From Novosphingobium sp. (GTDB lineage: Bacteria > Pseudomonadota > Alphaproteobacteria > Sphingomonadales > Sphingomonadaceae): a DNA stretch of 64,000 bases. Both the position numbers and the translations under genes were made by a program. Each line of letters begins with the position of its first letter. Within the stretch, counting starts at the first letter, position 1. The stretch is from NCBI GenBank assembly GCA_017745295.1, contig JAGHZR010000001.1, positions 124,001-188,000 of the forward strand, in the 5' to 3' direction. The notes beneath the pieces were generated by a model. That model worked only from the letters and a program-made list of their open reading frames with translations. It was not told where the DNA came from and made no database searches. Of this stretch, positions 58,446 to 64,000 are shown one piece after another.

Positions 58446-59596
58446 CACCTGCCGAGCACCGTCGAATAGACATGGTTCACCTGCCGGTGCATGCGCTCCA
58501 TGCCGAAGCGCTCGGCCACCGTGCGCGCGGCACGTTTCTGGAGTTCGACCAACATCGGTCCGAGGCTGGAGATTTCCTCCATCGCCGTACAGAATGCTTC
58601 GGCGTCGCCCGCCAACCAGCCGTTCTCGCGGTGGTCGATCATCTCGACGATGCCGCCCGCCGGATAGCCGACCACCGGCAGGCCCATCGACATCGCCTCC
58701 ATCACCGAACGCGGCAGCGGATCGGGCGTCTCGGAGGGGACGAGCACGGCGTCGAGGCCGTTGTAGATCGCCGCCAGCCCTTCGAAGCGGCCCTCGAAGC
58801 GGACGAAGTCCTTGAGACCGAGCGCCTCGGCCTGACGCTTCAGGCTGTCGAGGTAGCGCCGGTCCTCCTCTTCCGCCTCGCCGCGCACCAGCAGGGTGAT
58901 GCGCTGTCCGCGCCGATGCGCGGCGCCGAGCCAGTCGAGCGCGACATGGTGCCCCTTGAACGGATGGATGCGCCCGCAGATGCCGACGACCAGCCCGCTT
59001 TCCGCGGCGCGGGCCTGGAAGGATTGCGGCACATCGTCACGCTTGACGCCGTTGAACACCACCGAGACGTTCTGCGGCAGCGCCTCGCCCGGCCAGCAGG
59101 CGCGGCTGACCAGTACGGTGTGGTCGGAGCTGCGCGCCAGACTCTTCCAGATCAGCCGCTCGGACCCGCGCACGGCGATGTCGCGGACGTGGAACACGCA
59201 GGCCTCGCCGCCCAGCTTGCGCGCCAAGCCAGCAATGCAGTGCGCCTTCAGCCCGTTGCTGTGCACGATCTGCGCGCCGTGGCGCCTGGTCACGTCCTTG
59301 AGCCTGCGCGCGGCGCCGACCCAGTCGCCCACCGCCGCGCCGACGCTGGACGGCCGCACCGGCCGCCGGATCGCGGCGACCTGCCCGAAATCAACGACTT
59401 CCACCGGAATGCCCCGGCTTGCTGCCTGTTCGGACACCGGGCCTTCCGCGGGCACGACCAGCAGCGGGTCCACATGGGGGTTCGCCATCAGGTCGAACAG
59501 CGATCGCTCCGCCCCGCCCTTGAAGAAGGGCACGGGGGACAGGAAGGCGACTCGATAGTTCATAGGATCAGTCCCGTCGTTTTCAGGATACAACAT
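58445..59596 (-). CDS. Glycosyltransferase family 4 protein
   Basis: A 383-residue GT-B enzyme. It has VAFLSPVPFFKGGAERSLFD, IVHSNGLKAHCIAGLARKLG, VSVVFNGVKRDDVP, VGICGRIHPFKGHHVALDWL and LDAVLVPSETPDPLPRSVME, the last being the donor-site E-x7-E region. It is one of three GT4 enzymes of the EPS locus. The ATG at 59596 has an AAAGGA ribosome site six bases away and is used. The second ATG at 59563 (MNYRVAF) is possible. It lies 55 bp after the Wza-like gene and leads a run of seven overlapping or tightly packed genes down to 51969. Confidence 0.9.
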   Translation of the reverse strand: MLYPENDGTDPMNYRVAFLSPVPFFKGGAERSLFDLMANPHVDPLLVVPAEGPVSEQAASRGIPVEVVDFGQVAAIRRPVRPSSVGAAVGDWVGAARRLKDVTRRHGAQIVHSNGLKAHCIAGLARKLGGEACVFHVRDIAVRGSERLIWKSLARSSDHTVLVSRACWPGEALPQNVSVVFNGVKRDDVPQSFQARAAESGLVVGICGRIHPFKGHHVALDWLGAAHRRGQRITLLVRGEAEEEDRRYLDSLKRQAEALGLKDFVRFEGRFEGLAAIYNGLDAVLVPSETPDPLPRSVMEAMSMGLPVVGYPAGGIVEMIDHRENGWLAGDAEAFCTAMEEISSLGPMLVELQKRAARTVAERFGMERMHRQVNHVYSTVLGR

Positions 59597-59651
59597 CGCT
59601 TGTCCTTTCGTCGCACAGCCATGGCCGAGCGATGAAAGGAAGCCACCGCCG

Positions 59652-60359
59652 TCAGCGGGCCATCACCGCGAAGGCGTTGAAGAGCGGCGCCGTTTTCAGG
59701 AAGTCCTGCCAGAGCGTCTTGATCTTCGAATTGCCGACCACGACGAGATCGCCGTCCATGATGATCGGATCGGGGCTGACGCCGCCGCGAATATCCTTCA
59801 CGTCGAAGCGCGCGACCATGCGCTGCCCGTCGATCGTCCGGAAGATCACCACCTGATCGAGCTTCGCCGTGGGTGACGGACTCTGCGCTTTTGCCAACGC
59901 GCCCAGCAGCGTCGTATTGCCGCTCAGTTCGAAGGATCCGGGGACCTTGACCTCACCCTCGACGGTGACGAAGCGCGGTGCGGCCTCATCGACCGCCACG
60001 GCGACTTGCGGGTCTTTCAGGTACTTGCGAGCAAGGATGCCGGTGATCTCATCCTTGATCTCGGGCGCGCTGCGGCCCGCCGCCTTGACCTGTCCGGCGA
60101 AGGGAAGCTGGATGAAGCCGGCCTCGTCCACGCGCGCCTTCTCCACCGAGAGATCGGGTTCGCCGAAGACACGCACCTGAAGAACGTCCTTCGGCGCGAT
60201 CGCATAGACGGTGGGCGCCGGAATCGTCGCCGGAATGGTCCTATAAGCAGCCTCGCCAACCGGAACATTCGGGTTGCGTGTCATCGTCGACGTACAACCC
60301 GCCAGAAGCGTGCCGGAAAAAAGGACAGCGAGCCCGAGAAGCGTTCTTGTGCCGTGCAC
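59652..60359 (-). CDS. Polysaccharide export outer-membrane lipoprotein (Wza/BexD-like)
   Basis: A 235-residue lipoprotein with a signal peptide ending in the lipobox LLAGC (lipidated Cys about residue 22). This is followed by YAIAPKDVLQVRVFGEPDLS, a PES (Poly_export) domain, and two SLBB-like stretches (RFVTVEGEVKVPGSFELSGN, LVVVGNSKIKTLWQDFLKTA). It forms the outer-membrane exit for the polymer together with the Wzc-like kinase at 42276. The GTG at 60359 is the best start because it places the signal peptide correctly. It is divergent from galE across a control region of about 500 bp. Confidence 0.92.
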   Translation of the reverse strand: MHGTRTLLGLAVLFSGTLLAGCTSTMTRNPNVPVGEAAYRTIPATIPAPTVYAIAPKDVLQVRVFGEPDLSVEKARVDEAGFIQLPFAGQVKAAGRSAPEIKDEITGILARKYLKDPQVAVAVDEAAPRFVTVEGEVKVPGSFELSGNTTLLGALAKAQSPSPTAKLDQVVIFRTIDGQRMVARFDVKDIRGGVSPDPIIMDGDLVVVGNSKIKTLWQDFLKTAPLFNAFAVMAR

Positions 60360-60552
60360 TTACGGTCGTCTCCATAAGGCCTAAGTCAATCACCTATTCG
60401 GGTAAGCGGCGGCACATAAGGGCGCAAGTGCTTGAGCCCTGTTCAAAAACGGCGAGACCCACTCCTAAAACGGCACGTCGCAAAACTCTTCCGCAAGTGC
60501 GAAATCGAACCGGGTGCGAGGGGCGATGACAGCCGTTGAGCGGCGAATCCGC

Positions 60553-60582
60553 GATGCGGTTGCAATCGATGGCAACCGCATC
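60553..60582. promoter_or_regulatory. Perfect 11-bp inverted repeat in the EPS control region
   Basis: GATGCGGTTGC, eight-base spacer, GCAACCGCATC. No poly-T tract follows, so operator function is favoured over termination (inference). Confidence 0.5.
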
Positions 60583-60604
60583 AACGGTCGTTCATCTGGC
60601 GTTC

Positions 60605-60632
60605 AACTGATGCGGAAAGCTTGATATCAGTT
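60605..60632. promoter_or_regulatory. Inverted repeat AACTGAT-N14-ATCAGTT in the EPS control region
   Basis: Seven-base perfect arms, 22 bp after the 60553-60582 palindrome. It contains gatatcag, itself palindromic. A second operator is possible. Confidence 0.4.
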
Positions 60633-60860
60633 AAATCTCAGTATTTCTCCGGAAAGAGCGCCCTTGATTGGTTAGCACTTGCGAAAGGATAGTGCCGCGA
60701 TGGCGACGGTTCGATTTGACGCACCGCAGCACGACGGCCTATTCCTTGAACCCGGTTGGCGAGACCGCCCCCTTCTGCCCTCTTGCGCGGAGAGAACCGG
60801 CCGTCCAACAGGATATCGACAGACCTCGGCAACCCGGTTGCCATGCAGCAGAGCGAGACC

Positions 60861-61865
60861 ATGAGCGCCAAGATTCCCGTTCTCGTCACCGGCGGTGCCG
60901 GTTATATCGGCAGCCATGCCGTTCTTGCCCTCAAGGATGCCGGCTGGCCGGTCGCGGTGATCGACAACCTGACCACCGGCTTCCGCTTCGCCATTCCCGA
61001 AGGCGTGCCGCTCTACGAAGGCGATATCGAGGATGCGGCGCTGCTCGCGCGGATCTTCGAGGAGCAGGGGATCAAGGCGGTGATGCATTTCGCCGGTTCG
61101 ATTATCGTGCCGGAATCGGTCGAGAACCCGCTCAAGTACTATCACAACAACACCGCCAAGAGCCGTGCCCTGATCGACGCCGCCGTGAAGGCGGGCGTGC
61201 CGCACTTCATCTTCAGCTCGACGGCAGCGACTTACGGCATTCCGGAAGTCTCCCCGGTGACCGAGGACAGCCCGAAGCTGCCGATCAATCCCTACGGCAT
61301 GTCCAAGCTGATGACCGAGATCATGCTGGGCGACGTCTCGCGCGCGCATCCGTTCAACTACTGCGCGCTGCGCTACTTCAACGTCGCCGGGGCCGATCCC
61401 CAGGCGCGCACCGGCCAGTCGACGGCGGGTGCCACCCATCTCATCAAGGTGGCAGTGGAAGCGGCGCTGGGCAAGCGCGAGCATGTCGGCGTGTTCGGCA
61501 CCGACTTCGACACGCCGGACGGCACAGGCGTGCGCGACTATATCCACGTCTCGGACCTCGCCAGCGCCCACGTCCTGGCGCTGGAGGCTCTGGTCGCCGC
61601 GCCGGGGGAATCGCTGACGATGAACTGCGGCTATGGCCAGGGCTTCTCGGTGCTCGACGTGCTGGACGCAGTGGACCGCGTCACCAACCGCACGATCGAC
61701 CGCCGCTTGCAGGGCCGCCGCGCGGGCGATCCCGACTCGCTGATCTCGGACAATCGCCGCATCAAGGCGACGCTGCCCTGGCAGCCGAAATATGCCGACC
61801 TCGGCACGATCGTCGAACATGCCCTCGCGTGGGAGCACCGGTTGACGGAATTGCGGCCCGAGTAG
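60861..61865 (+). CDS. galE: UDP-glucose 4-epimerase GalE
   Basis: A 334-residue extended SDR. It has the N-terminal VLVTGGAGYIGSHAVLALKD, VIDNLTTGFRFAIPEGVPLY, VMHFAGSIIVPESVENPLKY, STAATYGIPE, the active-site Tyr in INPYGMSKLMTE, LRYFNVAGADPQARTGQ and GTPDGTGVRDYIHVSDLASA. It interconverts UDP-glucose and UDP-galactose for EPS synthesis. Met codons at 60843 and 60861 are both plausible. The second, after GAGCGAG, is used. The frame is open further upstream, but that part falls in the control region. A palindromic repeat follows downstream. Confidence 0.95.
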   Translation: MSAKIPVLVTGGAGYIGSHAVLALKDAGWPVAVIDNLTTGFRFAIPEGVPLYEGDIEDAALLARIFEEQGIKAVMHFAGSIIVPESVENPLKYYHNNTAKSRALIDAAVKAGVPHFIFSSTAATYGIPEVSPVTEDSPKLPINPYGMSKLMTEIMLGDVSRAHPFNYCALRYFNVAGADPQARTGQSTAGATHLIKVAVEAALGKREHVGVFGTDFDTPDGTGVRDYIHVSDLASAHVLALEALVAAPGESLTMNCGYGQGFSVLDVLDAVDRVTNRTIDRRLQGRRAGDPDSLISDNRRIKATLPWQPKYADLGTIVEHALAWEHRLTELRPE

Positions 61866-61913
61866 CGCGGTTCGGAGTGCTGAATCGCACTCCATTAATT
61901 GCAAAAATAGCCT

Positions 61914-62007
61914 CGTCGCCCCCGCGAAGGCGGGGGCCCCGCTTTCTTTCTCAAACCTATCGCCGTGCCGCAAGAAAAGCGGGATCCCCGCCTTCGCGGG
62001 GATGACG
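61914..62007. repeat. Palindromic intergenic repeat between galE and the autotransporter
   Basis: The inverted arms cgaaggcgggg-ccccgctttctt and aagaaaagcggg-ccccgccttcg are separated by about 25 bp. This CCCGCCTTCGCGGGGATGACG element is a dispersed repeat of many alphaproteobacteria. Three tandem atgacggg-like blocks extend the right side to about 62040. Confidence 0.8.
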
Positions 62008-62104
62008 GGTAGGGGCGGGGATGACGGGTTTACGGGGATCACGGTTGGGGACCGTTATCGGTTCCGGGTGAAATCGATAACGGCTGCAAGGCAGTCCTTC
62101 TCCC

Positions 62105-64000
62105 TCAGAACGCCACGCTCAGCGAGGCACGGGCCGAGAGATCGGTGGCATCCTGGGTGCGCTCGGCACGAGCGGTGATCTTCCAGGTGAAGTCGTAGCC
62201 ACCGGCCAGCATCGAGACTTCGCTCACCCAAGCGCCCTTCAGGCTCTCGGGCGTGATGGTGAAGACCTCGCCCGCATCGTACGTGTCGCCGCCGTTGAAG
62301 TAAGCGGTCGTGCTGCCGAGCTTGCCCGAAACCACTTCCCGGCGACCGGCTTCAAGCTGGAAGGTCAGCGGGCGCCAGTCGGGCGAGATCGTGCCAAGCG
62401 AGTAGGATGCGGTCAGCGTCGGCGTCACCGTGGTCATCTTGCTGGTGCGGCTGGCCACGGTCAGCGCGATCGCGTCGCTGTCGGCGGTTTCGCTGTAGCC
62501 GTTCTCCTTCAGCCAGAACTGTTCGAGTTCGACCTTGGGCTTCAGGTTGAAGCGGCGCGACATCTGGAAGCGGTAGGACGCACCGGCAAGGCCCGAGAAC
62601 ATCCAGCCGCTCCACTTGCCATCGGCCGAGTAAGTGAAGTCGGTATCGTCGATGGTGCCGGTGAACGTCCGCGTCGAATCGACCGATATCTTCGAGGCCC
62701 CGATGCGCGCCCAGGCCATGAACGGTCCCTTGCCGGTGCGCCAGAACAGGCCGAGGTCGTGCTGGCCGATGCCGAGATCGCCGGTGCTCCCGTTATCGGT
62801 CACGGTGCCGTGGAGCCAGGCATAGGACACGCCGAAATAGCCGAGGTTCGTCCGGCGCTCGACGCCCGCGGAAAGGCCCCAGCCGTTCGCCTTGTAACCC
62901 GCCGTCGAACCGGCATCCTTGGCGGTGCGCCAGTAGACCGGCTCGAACCAGCCGCCGATGTCGGAAATCGTGAAAAGCGAAGTCTCGTCCGAGAGGTGGC
63001 GCGCGGCCATGCGGTCGCCGTGGGTCACGGCATCGAAGACGCCGCCCGAATGATCGGGCAGCAGACCGGCGACCTGGCTTTGGAGCGTGGCCGAATCCTC
63101 GACCTGGAGCAGGCTGGAGGTCAGGCTGTCGTCGTTCTGGGCCGTCGCATAGATCGCATCCCAGGCCGAAGCCTCGCTGCGGGTGAGGCCCAGTTCATCG
63201 GTCGTCTTGCGCGCGATGGTGAGGTAGATGCTGTTGGCATCGGTCGAGACGTCGCCGTTGTAGATGAACGGCAGGTCGGTGTCGGTGGCGTTCAGCGTGC
63301 CCTGCACGTCGAGGCTGCTGGCGGTGAGCACCGTGTAAGTGCCTTCGGCATCGCCGAGGTCGGTGATGGTGGCGGTGATCTTGGCGCCGTCCTCCAGCGT
63401 GGCATTGGCCACGGAATAGAGCGAAGTCGTGCCCTCCGCCGTATCGACATAGACACCCAGCGAACCGCCGGATTGCACGATCAGGCTGCCGAAGCTGATG
63501 GTATCGGCATCGCTGGCGGTCAGCTTGGCACCGCTGCCCACCGTCACGGTCAGGTTGTCGGCATTGCCGAAGTTGCCCGAATAGACCGAGCTGCCCGACA
63601 GGATCAGCGTGCCGACGTTTCCGTCGAAGTCCATCGTCCCGACGAAGCTGGAAGTTCCCGCCAGCGTCGCCGTGCCGGTCCCGCTGCCGAAATAGACATC
63701 GCCGGTATAGACCGTGTTGCCCGAGAGGTTCAGCGTATCGTCGCCGTCGCCGAACAGGGTGTTGCCGGTGATCGTGCCCGACGAGGCGTTGATCGTGTCG
63801 TTCCCCGAGCCCAGCAGGATATTGCCGGTTATCGCGGTGTAGATGGTGGGATCGGTGTCGGTATCGTTGTCTTCGAGATAGTCGGCGTTGGTCTCGGCAT
63901 CGGCATCGTTGAGGTACTGGTTGATGGTGACGCCGGTGGTGTTGGTGGACAGGTCGATTGCGGTGCGGGTGTCGGTGCTCGATCCGCTTGCGGCGATGTA
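62105..64000 (-). CDS. Autotransporter domain protein, N-terminal part beyond the window
   Basis: The frame is open from the right edge to a stop at 62105, 631 complete codons, C-terminal end included. The last 280 residues form an autotransporter beta-barrel (FGVSYAWLHGTVTDNG, FKARAERTQDATDLSARASL-like strands, terminal SVAF). Upstream is a passenger of short parallel beta-repeats (NILLGSGNDTINASSGTITG, NTLFGDGDDTLNLSGNTVYT, DVYFGSGTGTATLAG) of about 30 residues each. The barrel inserts in the outer membrane and presents the passenger at the surface, where such proteins commonly mediate adhesion or aggregation. The signal peptide is outside the window. It lies downstream of galE, converging on it. 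Confidence 0.9.
   Translation of the reverse strand, partial: YIAASGSSTDTRTAIDLSTNTTGVTINQYLNDADAETNADYLEDNDTDTDPTIYTAITGNILLGSGNDTINASSGTITGNTLFGDGDDTLNLSGNTVYTGDVYFGSGTGTATLAGTSSFVGTMDFDGNVGTLILSGSSVYSGNFGNADNLTVTVGSGAKLTASDADTISFGSLIVQSGGSLGVYVDTAEGTTSLYSVANATLEDGAKITATITDLGDAEGTYTVLTASSLDVQGTLNATDTDLPFIYNGDVSTDANSIYLTIARKTTDELGLTRSEASAWDAIYATAQNDDSLTSSLLQVEDSATLQSQVAGLLPDHSGGVFDAVTHGDRMAARHLSDETSLFTISDIGGWFEPVYWRTAKDAGSTAGYKANGWGLSAGVERRTNLGYFGVSYAWLHGTVTDNGSTGDLGIGQHDLGLFWRTGKGPFMAWARIGASKISVDSTRTFTGTIDDTDFTYSADGKWSGWMFSGLAGASYRFQMSRRFNLKPKVELEQFWLKENGYSETADSDAIALTVASRTSKMTTVTPTLTASYSLGTISPDWRPLTFQLEAGRREVVSGKLGSTTAYFNGGDTYDAGEVFTITPESLKGAWVSEVSMLAGGYDFTWKITARAERTQDATDLSARASLSVAF

Larger units (their letters stand above)
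60360..60860. other. Divergent control region between the Wza-like gene and galE
   Basis: About 500 bp with two clear inverted repeats, GATGCGGTTGC-N8-GCAACCGCATC (60553-60582) and AACTGAT-N14-ATCAGTT (60605-60632). No gene is convincing. It probably holds promoters and operators for both EPS gene strings. Confidence 0.55.

Overview
The window is high-GC, densely coded chromosomal DNA. It most likely comes from a sphingomonad-type alphaproteobacterium, Novosphingobium-like. The evidence for this is a CrtY/CrtI/CrtB carotenoid operon, a large TonB-dependent receptor, class I PHA synthase with phasin, an alphaproteobacterial ClpS, EcfG-like general-stress promoters and a large exopolysaccharide (EPS) locus. 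I see no insertion sequence, phage, integrase or CRISPR array. The species call is inference.

Layout. 1-14 kb is housekeeping: an acetyltransferase-like protein cut by the left edge, a fatty-acid desaturase, lptF-lptG (LPS export), clpS, phasin and phaC (polyhydroxyalkanoate storage), a class I aminotransferase, a winged-helix regulator, mobA, an RNB-domain nuclease and tRNA-Cys. 14-23 kb looks like an accessory uptake/catabolic set: Gfo/Idh dehydrogenase, aldo/keto reductase, SsuD-like flavin monooxygenase, MFS carrier, TonB receptor and a YdhS-like FAD protein. The last two share a 17-bp palindrome in their upstream regions. 24-29 kb is a translationally coupled carotenoid operon, crtY-crtI-(Tdi1-like)-(LOG)-crtB. 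29-39 kb carries stress genes: a small membrane protein, Bcr/CflA efflux, GNAT, NUDIX, pgl, dps, and a trehalose operon otsB-GH15-otsA. Three of these transcription units have promoters of GGAAC-N16-CGTT type.

39-62 kb is an EPS locus. It holds two different UDP-glucose dehydrogenases, a UDP-glucuronate epimerase, galE, Wza-like and Wzc-like export proteins, a Wzx-like flippase, two candidate polymerases, three GT4 glycosyltransferases, an acyltransferase-3, two serine-acetyltransferase-like hexapeptide enzymes and a secreted-type glycoside hydrolase. These genes would make the nucleotide sugars (UDP-Glc, UDP-Gal, UDP-GlcA, UDP-GalA), assemble and acetylate a repeat unit, flip and polymerise it, and export it through Wzc/Wza. 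62-64 kb is the C-terminal part of an autotransporter that runs off the right edge.

Several kinds of short palindromic repeat lie between genes. One of them supplies the last codons of the acyltransferase gene. Most start codons were chosen from family length, overlaps and ribosome sites, and some are uncertain as noted.
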